Part shown: piece by piece, positions 1 through 7,551 of the stretch
Position numbering within the stretch: the stretch's first letter is position 1
Layout: every line of letters starts with the position of its first letter
Origin: Dehalogenimonas sp. 4OHTPN
GTDB taxonomy: Bacteria; Chloroflexota; Dehalococcoidia; Dehalococcoidales; Dehalococcoidaceae
DNA length: 64,000 bases
Assembly: GCF_040448695.1 (NCBI RefSeq)
Contig: NZ_CP159307.1
Coordinates: 1,488,001-1,552,000, forward strand
Direction of reading: 5' to 3'
Program-made: the position numbers and the translations under genes
The notes under the pieces: generated by a model
Databases searched by the model: none
Told to the model about the DNA's origin: nothing
Seen by the model: the letters and a program-made list of their open reading frames with translations, nothing else

Positions 1-1106
1 TCGCCCGCTTTAAGCCGGTCAATGCTCCGGAGTTTCATTATGTCAAGTTAGCCTTCAACCAACGGCTGGGTTTTTTAGCCGGCTGGCTGATTCTATGGTC
101 CATGGTCGTCTCGGCGGCGGTGGTATCTCTGGGATTCGCGGGCTACCTTCAACAATTCATTGACCTCCCAGCCGCCGCCATCGCCGCGGCGCTGGTCGGC
201 GTGTCCACCCTGATCATCCTGATCGGCACCCGGCAATCGATGGCGCTCATGGGTATCCTCACTGCGGTCACTGTGTTCGGACTGGTAGCGGTGATCGTGA
301 TCGGGGTGCCTCACCTCGGCTCGGCGGACCTGCTGGAAGCGCCGCAAGGGCTGTCCGGGGTCTTCAGCGCCGCAGCGCTGGTCTTTTTTGCCTTCCTCGG
401 ATTTGAAACCATGGCTAACCTGTCCGGTGAAATGAAAAATCCCGGCCGGGACCTGCCCAAAGCCATGCTTTTGGTGCTGGCGGTCAGCGCGGTTTTTTAT
501 GTCCTCGTCGCCCTTGCCGCCGTCAACGTCCTGGGTTGGGAGGCCCTGAGTTCGTCCAGCGCGCCTATGACCGATGTTTTCAGGCTAGGGCTTGGTGCCT
601 CTTCCGCCGGCGTTATCACCATCATCTCTATGGCTGCCACCGGCAGCACCGCCTTTTTCCTCCTGCTCTCGGCGTCGAGGGCGGTCTGGGAGATGTCTTG
701 CTACGGCGTGCTGCCGCTGCCGTTTTGCACCATCGGTCAACGCCGGACCCCTTGGGTCGCCATTGCAGGGGTAGGTCTGTTTTCCGTCATATTCATACTC
801 ATACGAAACATTGAGACTGTGGCTTTGTTTACCAATATAGCCGTCCTTCTGGCTTTTACAGGCATCAACGCCGCAGCTATCAGGCTGTCGAAAAGCCTGG
901 GCAAGGCGGCTAATTCGAAACCGCGGGCCTGGGAGCGTATTGCCCCGGCGCTCGGGATCGCCGCCTGCCTGTGGCTGGCATGGAATACCGGGACCGCCGC
1001 CATGTTATTCGGTGGACTATTGGTTGCCGTCGGGTTGGTTTACTACCAGGCCTTTGTCGCCCGGACATCGAACAGCTGGCCGGATCGGGACGAATCACCG
1101 CTGTAA
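1..1106 (+). CDS. APC-family amino acid permease, C-terminal part (5' end outside window)
   Basis: Integral-membrane amino acid/polyamine transporter. The frame is open from base 3, so the gene starts to the left of the window. The first visible residues (…YVKLAFNQRLGFLAGW) match the end of the second membrane segment and loop of APC permeases, so the first in-frame ATG at 102 is internal. About nine hydrophobic segments follow. The conserved 'FFAFLGFETMANLSGEMKNP' region (about residues 125-145 of the visible part) is the APC signature around TM6. The end is at a TAA. The substrate cannot be told. Alternative: a cationic amino-acid or ethanolamine-type APC member. Confidence 0.9.
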   Translation, partial: ARFKPVNAPEFHYVKLAFNQRLGFLAGWLILWSMVVSAAVVSLGFAGYLQQFIDLPAAAIAAALVGVSTLIILIGTRQSMALMGILTAVTVFGLVAVIVIGVPHLGSADLLEAPQGLSGVFSAAALVFFAFLGFETMANLSGEMKNPGRDLPKAMLLVLAVSAVFYVLVALAAVNVLGWEALSSSSAPMTDVFRLGLGASSAGVITIISMAATGSTAFFLLLSASRAVWEMSCYGVLPLPFCTIGQRRTPWVAIAGVGLFSVIFILIRNIETVALFTNIAVLLAFTGINAAAIRLSKSLGKAANSKPRAWERIAPALGIAACLWLAWNTGTAAMLFGGLLVAVGLVYYQAFVARTSNSWPDRDESPL

Positions 1107-1146
1107 CCCCGGTATCAGTCCCCCATTCTCGATTCTGCCTGATTAA

Positions 1147-1176
1147 TTGCCTCGCGTCATTGAAATCGCTTACAAT
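1147..1176 (+). promoter_or_regulatory. Candidate sigma-70 promoter for the 1237 ORF
   Basis: TTGCCT (1147-1152), an 18-base spacer and TACAAT (1171-1176). It lies 60 bases upstream of the small ORF at 1237. Supported by sequence match only. Confidence 0.45.
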
Positions 1177-1236
1177 AGAAGTATCTCAGGAGCATCAGCG
1201 GCAACCTTTCCTGGAACGTTTTGAACGGGGGAACTA

Positions 1237-1449
1237 ATGGGGACAGCAATCGACTATCAAAAGGTGATGAGTGAAATCGTCTGGATCAATCTGCCGGGGC
1301 CGGTGGAACCTAGCCCGTCCATGTCCGGCGGCGAACTGCTTCACGGCTTTCTGGCTGGGTTGAATAACGCCCCTGATCCGGTGACCAGAGAGTTCATCAA
1401 CCATCTGTGCGTGACCTGGAACGTTCATTTCCGCGGGCCGCAGAAGTAA
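1237..1449 (+). CDS. Small hypothetical protein (70 aa)
   Basis: Not recognised. The product is a 70-residue soluble protein (MGTAIDYQKVMSEIVWINLP…) without membrane segments or Cys motifs. The ATG follows a G-rich stretch (GGGGGAAC, 1227-1234) that can serve as a ribosome site, and a TTGCCT/TACAAT promoter sits 60 bases upstream. Codon choice resembles the neighbouring genes. A similar-sized frame on the opposite strand (1234-1428) is less convincing because it has no ribosome site. A GC-rich hairpin at about 1481-1510 separates it from the convergent ABC transporter. Confidence 0.5.
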   Translation: MGTAIDYQKVMSEIVWINLPGPVEPSPSMSGGELLHGFLAGLNNAPDPVTREFINHLCVTWNVHFRGPQK

Positions 1450-1518
1450 TCAGCGGTTAATTTTACCCTGCTGGGTGTTTCGGCGCCGTTCCAACGGCGC
1501 GGGCGCCGGGTAAATCCG

Positions 1519-3468
1519 CTACTCAACCCCTGCCGGGCCGGTGTGCCTGTGCCTGAATTGAGTTTCGTACAGCCGCGCATATAATCCGCATCTGGCCATC
1601 AACTGGCCGTGGGTCCCCTGCTCGATAATGCGGCCGCGGTCAACTACCAGGATCAGATCCGCGGCCAGTATGGTCGACAGCCGGTGAGCGATAACGATGC
1701 TGGTCCTTCCTGCCATTACCCGTTTCAGCGCGTCCTGAATCAGAGCTTCCGATTCCGAATCTAGGGAACTGGTCGCCTCATCCAGCACCAGGATGCGGGG
1801 ATTTTTCAGGATCACCCTGGCCAGAGCTAACCGCTGCTTTTCACCGCCGGACAATCGGTAGCCGCGTTCTCCGACCACCGTATCGTAGCGCGCCGGCAAA
1901 CCCATGATGAAATCATGGATATTGGCCGCCCGCGCCGCCTCTTCTATCTGGATCTGGGTGGCATCAGGCCTGGCGTAAAGCAAGTTCACCTGAATGGTAT
2001 CGTGGAAAAGGTATGTTTCCTGGGTCACCATGCCGATTTGCGCCGAAAGGGAATCCAGCCTCACGTCCCGCAGGTCATGCCCGTCAATAAGGATCTTGCC
2101 GCCGATGGGATCGTAAAGGCGGGGAATCAGATAAGTTAACGTCGTTTTGCCGGCGCCCGACGGGCCTACCAGCGCCACCAGCTGCCCTGGCTCGGCGCGG
2201 AATGACACCCGGTCCAGCACCAGTTCCCTGGCCTGGCTGACTTTTTCCCGCCCGTCCGCCGCCGGTTGGCCGCCGGGCTTGACCGCGCCTGACAGCACCG
2301 CGCCGACATCGTTCATGTCGCCGACCCGCCTGACATCCTTGAGCAGGCTGTTTTCGTTTATGTTGTACTTGAAACTCACATCCCGGAATTCCAGCACGCC
2401 GCGCACATTCTCCAGCGCCGCCGCCTGCGGCCGGTCGGCGATCTCGTGAGGCAGGTCGATGACTTCAAACACCCTCTCGAAGCTGACCATGGAGGTCGCA
2501 AAATCCACGGGGGCGTTGGTCAGGTTCTGCAGCGCGTTGTATAGGCTGGCCAGTAAAGCCGCCAGGGCGACGATGGTGCCGATGGTCAGCGCACCTTCGA
2601 TCACCAGGTAGCCGCCGACGCCGTATACCAGGGCGACGCCTATCGAACTGATCAGGCCGATGCTGGCGAAAAAAATCATGCCGGTTACCGCCCGGCGGAC
2701 ACCGGCGTCCCTCACCGCGCTGGCTTTTTCCTTGAACCGGTCATCCTCGTTTGCCGCCCGCCCGAACAGCTTGACCAGCAAAGCGCCGGAGATATTCAGC
2801 AGTTCGTGCATCACCGCGTTCATCCTGGCGTTCAGGCTCATCTGTTCGCGGGCGACCCGCTGGAGCCGCCGCCCCAGGTTGCGTCCCGCCGCCAGCAGCA
2901 GCGGCAGGATGACGATCGAAAGCAGCGTCAGCCGCCACTCCAGGACGAACATAACCGAGAGCACGGCGACCGTCTGGATGAAGCTGGCGACAATGCTGAC
3001 GAAAGTATTGGAGATGGCGGTCTGGGCACCCACCACATCGTTGTTGAGCCGGCTCATCAGTTCGCCGACGCGGGTATTGGTAAAAAAGTTGAGGGCCATC
3101 CGCTGCAGGTGGCCGAAAAGAGATACCCGCAGGTCATAGACGACGCCTTCGCCGACGGTAGCGTTGAGACGTCGCTGCCACACCGTCAGCCCGCTGCTCA
3201 CCAGCGGCACAAGTACCAGGCCGCCGACCAGCAGCCACAGCCTGTCAGTGTTGCCTTCAGGGAGCGTGGTATCGATCAGGTCTTTTAGAATAAGCGGCGT
3301 CAGGAGCGACAGGCCGGAGATCGCCATGGTGATAAGAAGCATCCCCGCGATAAGCCCCCGGTACGGTTTGGCATAGCCCAGTACCCGCCGTACCAGACCG
3401 CGGGTAATCCGCGGTTTGATATCGGGGCTGTCATGCCCTGCCCACGGGAAGCCGTGCACCATCGACAT
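1519..3468 (-). CDS. ABC exporter, fused permease and ATPase (MsbA/MdlB type)
   Basis: Half-transporter of 649 aa, expected to act as a dimer in the cytoplasmic membrane exporting lipid, drug or peptide. Residues about 30-340 form a six-helix ABC transmembrane domain. The nucleotide-binding domain follows, with Walker A GPSGAGKTT, signature LSGGEKQRLALAR, Walker B ILVLDEATSSLDS and the H-loop in IVIAHRLSTI. Between the first NBD strand (FRDVSFKYN) and the strand leading into Walker A (LVLDRVSFRAEPGQ) lie about 40 extra residues absent from typical family members. The upstream minus-strand region is AT-rich but no clear promoter is seen. Substrate unknown. Confidence 0.92.
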   Translation of the reverse strand: MSMVHGFPWAGHDSPDIKPRITRGLVRRVLGYAKPYRGLIAGMLLITMAISGLSLLTPLILKDLIDTTLPEGNTDRLWLLVGGLVLVPLVSSGLTVWQRRLNATVGEGVVYDLRVSLFGHLQRMALNFFTNTRVGELMSRLNNDVVGAQTAISNTFVSIVASFIQTVAVLSVMFVLEWRLTLLSIVILPLLLAAGRNLGRRLQRVAREQMSLNARMNAVMHELLNISGALLVKLFGRAANEDDRFKEKASAVRDAGVRRAVTGMIFFASIGLISSIGVALVYGVGGYLVIEGALTIGTIVALAALLASLYNALQNLTNAPVDFATSMVSFERVFEVIDLPHEIADRPQAAALENVRGVLEFRDVSFKYNINENSLLKDVRRVGDMNDVGAVLSGAVKPGGQPAADGREKVSQARELVLDRVSFRAEPGQLVALVGPSGAGKTTLTYLIPRLYDPIGGKILIDGHDLRDVRLDSLSAQIGMVTQETYLFHDTIQVNLLYARPDATQIQIEEAARAANIHDFIMGLPARYDTVVGERGYRLSGGEKQRLALARVILKNPRILVLDEATSSLDSESEALIQDALKRVMAGRTSIVIAHRLSTILAADLILVVDRGRIIEQGTHGQLMARCGLYARLYETQFRHRHTGPAGVE

Positions 3469-3689
3469 TGTGCGGTCACCTTTTAGGATTTAAAAAAAAA
3501 TAGCCAAGCGTAATGTTAACATAATTGGCGTCTGGGCCGCTCTGCTGGAGCGCCATTCACTAGTACGCGGCGGTTCTTTCCCATCAATGCCAGTTGCTGA
3601 ACGACGCGATGACCTGCCTGAATGCTGAGAATAAAAATCCTTCCGACTGTGATTTTCGAGCGCCGGAGGCGCGTGGCACTATCTATTAT

Positions 3690-3735
3690 GCCCTCTCCCG
3701 CCGCCCGGCGGGAGAGGGCAGGGTGAGGGCGAAGT
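3690..3735. repeat. REP-like palindromic intergenic element
   Basis: GCCCTCTCCCGCC/GGCGGGAGAGGGC forms a near-perfect hairpin at 3690-3719, followed by AGGGTGAGGGCGAA. Related CCCTCACCC…CTCTCCC sequences occur at 11650-11695 and 23260-23300. It lies between the ABC gene and repeat copy A and may also act as a terminator. Confidence 0.6.
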
Positions 3736-3794
3736 GAGACAATCTGTCTTCATAAATATATTTTCCCGAGGGTACCAAAAACGACAATAGTCGC

Positions 3795-3826
3795 TTGACA
3801 GCCGCAATGAACACCCGTGCTATAAT
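3795..3826 (+). promoter_or_regulatory. Promoter of repeat copy A
   Basis: TTGACA (3795-3800) and TATAAT (3821-3826) with a 20-base spacer. The extended -10 (TGCTATAAT) can compensate for the long spacing. An imperfect dyad GAACACCCGTGC overlaps the spacer. The same arrangement, with 19-base spacers, recurs in copies B and C. Confidence 0.65.
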
Positions 3827-3834
3827 ATCCGCCT

Positions 3835-4104
3835 ATAAACCCCAACTTTTCGACCAAAGTCAACCTTTCCCGGTCGTTTGACGGAATGGGTTTGTTGTTT
3901 AGTGTCCGTACCATGCTGAATTCGAATGCTCGAAGGGTATTCCGCGTCGCAGGAAGGTATTTGTTCCCAAAACTGACGAATATCGAACCCAAACGTGCTT
4001 TGGGATGGATTGAACGCGGTCAGTGGATTCGTTCCGGTAAAAACATGTTTTTTAGGCCGGAATCAAAAACAAATCGCCCCCTTCAACTGAAAACTGATGG
4101 CTGA
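3835..4104 (+). pseudogene. 89-codon frame in repeat copy A, start codon ATA
   Basis: The frame matching the copy B ORF begins nine bases after the -10 hexamer but with ATA instead of ATG. It stays open for 89 codons to the same TGA (…LQLKTDG). An internal ATG at 3886 or 3913 could still be used. Shared residues include SNARRVFR, AGRYLFPKLT and GKNMFFRPESKTNRP. Between copies 18 codon differences change the residue and 5 are silent, which is about the neutral expectation. The frame may therefore be decayed or non-coding. No known family recognised. Confidence 0.35.
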
Positions 4105-4120
4105 AAGCTCACCCCAAACG

Positions 4121-4129
4121 TGCTAGAAT
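4121..4129 (+). promoter_or_regulatory. Extended -10 element upstream of ruvA
   Basis: TGC followed by TAGAAT (4124-4129), with the ruvA ATG 26 bases downstream. The same GTGCTAGAATAC box precedes valS at the end of repeat copy B. No good -35 is visible. Confidence 0.5.
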
Positions 4130-4154
4130 ACGGAAAAATCCAGCAGGGACATCT

Positions 4155-4736
4155 ATGATCGCTTCGCTCAATGGTAAAATCGCTCTCCTCGGCGCCGATT
4201 GGGCAGTGATCGATGTCGCCGGCGTCGGTTACAAGGTGTTTCTCACCTCAGCCGCCCTTTCACAAATACAGAACGCCAAAGAGGTAAAGCTGTTCACCCA
4301 CCTCCAGGTCCGCGAAGACGCCCTGACTCTTTTCGGTTTCACCACCTTTGAGGATCTGAGTATTTTCGAGACTATGCTGGGAGTCACCGGCATCGGCGCC
4401 AAGCTGGCTTTGTCCTTGCTTTCAGCCTTCAACGCAGAAGAACTCGCCGCCATCATCGCCACCGGCAACGAGGCTATGCTCTGCACCGTCTCAGGCATCG
4501 GCAAGAAAACGGCGTCTCGCATTATTCTTGAACTTAAGGATAAGGTTTCGCGCGCCTGGGCGGCCGTGCCGCAATCCCTGGCTGGAACCCAGGACGCCGA
4601 GGTTTTATCAGCCCTCGCCGCTTTGGGCTACACTCAGGCTGAAGCAGCTCGGGCGGTGGTCGGGTTGCCCCGGGACGCCGCCCTGTCCGTGGAAGAAAAG
4701 ATACGGCTCGCCCTGGCTGGTTTAGGCACAGCGTAG
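4155..4736 (+). CDS. ruvA: Holliday junction branch migration protein RuvA
   Basis: RuvA tetramers bind four-way DNA junctions and load the RuvB helicase during recombinational repair. The protein is 193 aa, normal for the family. It has the N-terminal OB fold starting MIASLNGKI, two helix-hairpin-helix motifs (GVTGIGAKLA and VSGIGKKTASRII) and a C-terminal RuvB-contacting domain with the usual ALGYTQAEA helix. ruvB and ruvC are not adjacent. Transcription may start at the TGCTAGAAT box 26 bases upstream, or within repeat copy A. GCAGGGA 8 bases before the ATG is a weak ribosome site. Confidence 0.97.
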   Translation: MIASLNGKIALLGADWAVIDVAGVGYKVFLTSAALSQIQNAKEVKLFTHLQVREDALTLFGFTTFEDLSIFETMLGVTGIGAKLALSLLSAFNAEELAAIIATGNEAMLCTVSGIGKKTASRIILELKDKVSRAWAAVPQSLAGTQDAEVLSALAALGYTQAEAARAVVGLPRDAALSVEEKIRLALAGLGTA

Positions 4737-4753
4737 CCGGATAGGAAGACCAA

Positions 4754-4948
4754 ATGGCGCATCATGAAATATGTGCCCGATGCGAAGGTTCCGGGCAGAT
4801 CGGCTGCCCGGACTGCCGCGGTACGGGAATCATCACCCGCCCTCGTGATTTTGATGAAGAACGCCGAACTTGCCCAGCCTGTAAAGGCACCGGCAAAAAC
4901 CGCTGTCACGCCTGCTCAGGCACCGGCACCGTGAAATTTGACAGTTGA
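4754..4948 (+). CDS. Small DnaJ-type CxxCxGxG zinc protein
   Basis: 64 aa with CARCEGSG, CPDCRGTG, CPACKGTG and CHACSGTG. These four repeats correspond to the two zinc centres of the DnaJ cysteine-rich domain, without the J domain. It probably binds zinc and may act in protein folding or as an adaptor; the actual role is unknown. AGGAAG lies 7 bases before the ATG and the gene begins 17 bases after ruvA, so it is probably cotranscribed. Confidence 0.8.
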   Translation: MAHHEICARCEGSGQIGCPDCRGTGIITRPRDFDEERRTCPACKGTGKNRCHACSGTGTVKFDS

Positions 4949-5028
4949 CCTAAACTCGAAGTTCCCCGGATCCTGTAATGAACGTCGGGCGTATGAGCAC
5001 CCACCTTGGGTGTTTAAAGGATTGCACG

Positions 5029-5640
5029 ATGGAGAAAATAGATTTCAAAAAGACCCTTAAACAATTTTTTAACGCGCCGAAAGAGCCGGTTTTCGTAGAT
5101 GTCCCGGAAATGAATTATCTCATGGTCGACGGCCGCGGGCGGCCGGATAGTTCGGATGCCGCCAATGCCATCGGGGCTCTCTACTCTGTGGCTTACACTA
5201 TTAAGTTCATGGTGAAGAACAACGGATTGCTCGATTTCGGAGTCCTGCCGCTGGAAGGCTTATGGTGGTCCGACGATATGGCTGACTTCACCAACGGCAA
5301 TAAGGATAACTGGCAGTGGACCTATATGATCATGCAGCCAAGTTTAGTGAATCGGGAGATGGTCGAAAAAGCTGTCGCCGAGGTCCGTCGTAAAAAGAAT
5401 CCCGCCGCCATCGGTCAGGTCAGGTTTGAAGCGCTGGAAGAAGGGCGGTCAGCTCAGATGATGCATATCGGCCCCTATGCAGATGAAGGGCCGAACATAG
5501 CCAGGCTGCACCGGTTCATCTCTGAAGCCGGCCGCGCCTTTGACGGCAAAAAGCAGAAACACCACGAGATATATCTTTCGGATCCGGCACGCACCGCACC
5601 GGAGAAAATGAAGACCATTATCCGTCAGCCGGTAACTTAA
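5029..5640 (+). CDS. GyrI-like small-molecule-binding domain protein
   Basis: 203 aa, starting MEKIDFKKTLKQFFNAPKEP. It resembles stand-alone GyrI-like/SOUL-superfamily proteins that bind small hydrophobic or cationic compounds: 'FVDVPEMNYLMVDGRG' near the N-terminus, the aromatic-rich 'LEGLWWSDD' and the late 'QMMHIGPYADEGPNIARLH' are typical. The ATG at 5029 is preceded by AAAGGA at 7 bases. An upstream in-frame ATG at 4978 has no ribosome site. Ligand unknown. Confidence 0.75.
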   Translation: MEKIDFKKTLKQFFNAPKEPVFVDVPEMNYLMVDGRGRPDSSDAANAIGALYSVAYTIKFMVKNNGLLDFGVLPLEGLWWSDDMADFTNGNKDNWQWTYMIMQPSLVNREMVEKAVAEVRRKKNPAAIGQVRFEALEEGRSAQMMHIGPYADEGPNIARLHRFISEAGRAFDGKKQKHHEIYLSDPARTAPEKMKTIIRQPVT

Positions 5641-5695
5641 ATTATCTCACCTGAAACAGGCGCCGGTTTTATATCGTTGGGTCTAGTCAAACTCA

Positions 5696-5724
5696 TTGAT
5701 ATTGGCCTTTAGTTATATTACAAT
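5696..5724 (+). promoter_or_regulatory. Promoter for the two-component operon
   Basis: TTGATA (5696-5701), 17-base spacer, TACAAT (5719-5724). The leader can form a small hairpin (CCGGT…ACCGG) before the ribosome site GAGGATAAT at the response-regulator ATG. Confidence 0.65.
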
Positions 5725-5762
5725 GGCCGGTAAGAACCGTAACCGGCGAGAGCGAGGATAAT

Positions 5763-6461
5763 ATGGCCAAGACGCGTATCTTGATTGCCGATGACCACGC
5801 GGTGCTCCGCGAGGGCATGCGCCGCCTGCTGGAGCAGGAGAAGGACATGGAGGTTGTCGGTGAAGCCTCCGATGGCGAGGAAGCCGTCCGCTTCGTAGAT
5901 GAGATGAAGCCAGACGTCGTCCTGATGGATATCGTGATGCCCAAGCTCACCGGCGTTGAAGCTACCAAACTGATAAAAAAGGCCAATCCGTCTACCTGCA
6001 TCCTCATTTTGACTGCCTACTCTGACATTCGTTATATCCTAGGGCTGCTTGAGGCTGGAGCTAGCGGCTACCTCTTGAAGAGCGCCCGTGCCGATGAGAT
6101 TGTCGGCGCCATCCGGGCTGTCCGAAGCGGCGAATCGGTACTCGATTCCATGGCAACCCGCAAGCTTCTGGAACGGGTTGTTAACTTGTCCAAAGAGACG
6201 CCGGAGGATAAGAGCCGCGGCCAGTTGTCTCCCCGGGAAATCGAGATCCTACGCCTGGCGGCCCGCGGTATGAGCAACCGCGATATTGCTGAAAAGCTGG
6301 AACTGTCGATGCGCACCGTAAAGGCACATCTGTCAAATATCTTCAATAAGATGCGCTGCAGCTGCCGCACCGAAGCCATAGTCAAGGGCTTCCGGGAGGG
6401 TTACGTCACCCTTGACGACGTCCCCCAGGGCATCGAGAACTATGAAAAAGAGAAAATCTAG
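5763..6461 (+). CDS. NarL/FixJ-family response regulator
   Basis: 232 aa. The receiver domain (residues about 4-120) has the acidic pair in IADDH, phospho-acceptor Asp in VVLMDIVMP and the conserved Lys in YLLKSA. The C-terminal LuxR-type helix-turn-helix has LSPREIEILRLAARGMSNRDI and the recognition helix VKAHLSNIFNKM. It presumably is phosphorylated by the overlapping kinase and activates transcription. GAGG precedes the ATG at the expected distance. Target genes unknown. Confidence 0.95.
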   Translation: MAKTRILIADDHAVLREGMRRLLEQEKDMEVVGEASDGEEAVRFVDEMKPDVVLMDIVMPKLTGVEATKLIKKANPSTCILILTAYSDIRYILGLLEAGASGYLLKSARADEIVGAIRAVRSGESVLDSMATRKLLERVVNLSKETPEDKSRGQLSPREIEILRLAARGMSNRDIAEKLELSMRTVKAHLSNIFNKMRCSCRTEAIVKGFREGYVTLDDVPQGIENYEKEKI

Positions 6462-7551
6462 CCTCCCTGACCAGGACTACCGCTACTTATTCGAAAACGC
6501 CTCTGACGCCATCTGGGTTCAAGATCTGGACGGGCGGATCCTCTACGCAAATAGGGCTGCCGAGAGGCTTACCGGCTACGATCAGGATGAACTGCTTGAT
6601 CAGGATGTCGGCAAGTTCCTGCCGGACGCTCATTCCCATGATATCGCCAGGGAAGTCCGCCGCCGCCTGCTGGCAGGGGAAGACTTTCACCAGCCTTATG
6701 AGCAACGCATCGTCCGCAGAGACGGTTCGCTGGCGATCTGGCGCATGGCCAGTTCGCTCGTGATCACCGGAGGCGAGGTCGCCGGCTTCCAGCACATCGC
6801 CCGGGATGTAACCGCTGAACGGCAGCTTCAGGACAATATGCGTTTTTATGTCCAGGAGGTCATCCGCGCCCAGGAGGATGAACGCAAGCGCGTCGCCCGG
6901 GAACTCCACGATGAAGTATCGCCTTCCCTACTGCTTCTCATCCAGCGTATAGATGCCATTTCAAGCAACAGCCGCCTCAAGCTGTCCGAAGTGATGAAGC
7001 AAAAGATGGAAGACCTGAGAGTCCAGACCGTCGAAGCGCTGGAGAGCACTAGGCGCATCGCCCAGGACCTGCGGCCCCGCATCCTGGATGACCTGGGACT
7101 CATCGCCGCTCTGGAATGGATGGCCGATAACCTTATTAAAAAACACGGTATTGAAGCCAAAGTCATCATCGTCGGGCGGGAGCAGGCGCTATCATCGGAG
7201 GTGCAGCTACTGCTCTTCCGCATCGCCCAGGAGGCCCTGAACAACGTCCGCAAGCATTCGGATGCTTCCCAGGTGGAAATTACCGTCACTTTCGGGGAAG
7301 AGAAGACCGTTGTGTCTATCGCCGACAATGGCAAGGGCTTCTCTGTGCCGCTGCGCATCAGCGACCTGGCCGCCGGCGGCAAGTTAGGTCTGGCTGGCAT
7401 GCAGGAACGCGCCCAGCTCATCGGCGGGCACGTTGACCTCAAAAGCGATCCAGGACACGGCGCGGTGATCACCGTCGAGGTGCCTAATCAAGGCAATCGC
7501 TGCGACATGCCGACACCGTCTCAAGAACTGGAGCGCCGTCTGAGAAGCTAG
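6442..7551 (+). CDS. PAS-domain sensor histidine kinase, NarX/DegS type (HisKA_3)
   Basis: About 369 aa. A PAS domain (YRYLFENASDAIWVQDLDGR, residues about 10-125) is followed by a short coiled segment, a HisKA_3 box with the phospho-accepting His in VARELHDEVSPSL, and an HATPase domain with the N-box (EALNNVRKHS) and G-boxes (DNGKGF, GLAGMQER). No membrane segment, so it senses a cytoplasmic signal. The ATG at 6442 lies inside the regulator gene, which it overlaps by 20 bases. The 3' end overlaps valS by 4 bases tail to tail. Confidence 0.93.
   Translation: MKKRKSSLPDQDYRYLFENASDAIWVQDLDGRILYANRAAERLTGYDQDELLDQDVGKFLPDAHSHDIAREVRRRLLAGEDFHQPYEQRIVRRDGSLAIWRMASSLVITGGEVAGFQHIARDVTAERQLQDNMRFYVQEVIRAQEDERKRVARELHDEVSPSLLLLIQRIDAISSNSRLKLSEVMKQKMEDLRVQTVEALESTRRIAQDLRPRILDDLGLIAALEWMADNLIKKHGIEAKVIIVGREQALSSEVQLLLFRIAQEALNNVRKHSDASQVEITVTFGEEKTVVSIADNGKGFSVPLRISDLAAGGKLGLAGMQERAQLIGGHVDLKSDPGHGAVITVEVPNQGNRCDMPTPSQELERRLRS

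Larger units (their letters stand above)
3774..4130 (+). repeat. Long inverted repeat, copy A (promoter plus 89-codon frame)
   Basis: Runs from the ACCAAAAACGACA box to the TGCTAGAATAC box. The reverse complement of 10217-10563 matches it at about 90% over the 270-base central part (26 differences by eye, no indels there). There is one single-base indel in the promoter spacer and an 11-base indel just before TGCTAGAATAC. The copy points towards ruvA and ends 25 bases before its start codon. Copies A and B face each other and bracket 6.1 kb. No terminal repeats, transposase or target duplication are seen. Confidence 0.85.

Noticed and set aside
1234-1428. 64-aa minus-strand frame opposite the small ORF at 1237
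   Set aside because: No ribosome site or promoter; the plus-strand frame has both.
3540-3700. Transposon or integrase remnant near repeat copy A
   Set aside because: No open frame with transposase motifs and no target-site duplication or terminal inverted repeats were found around either copy.
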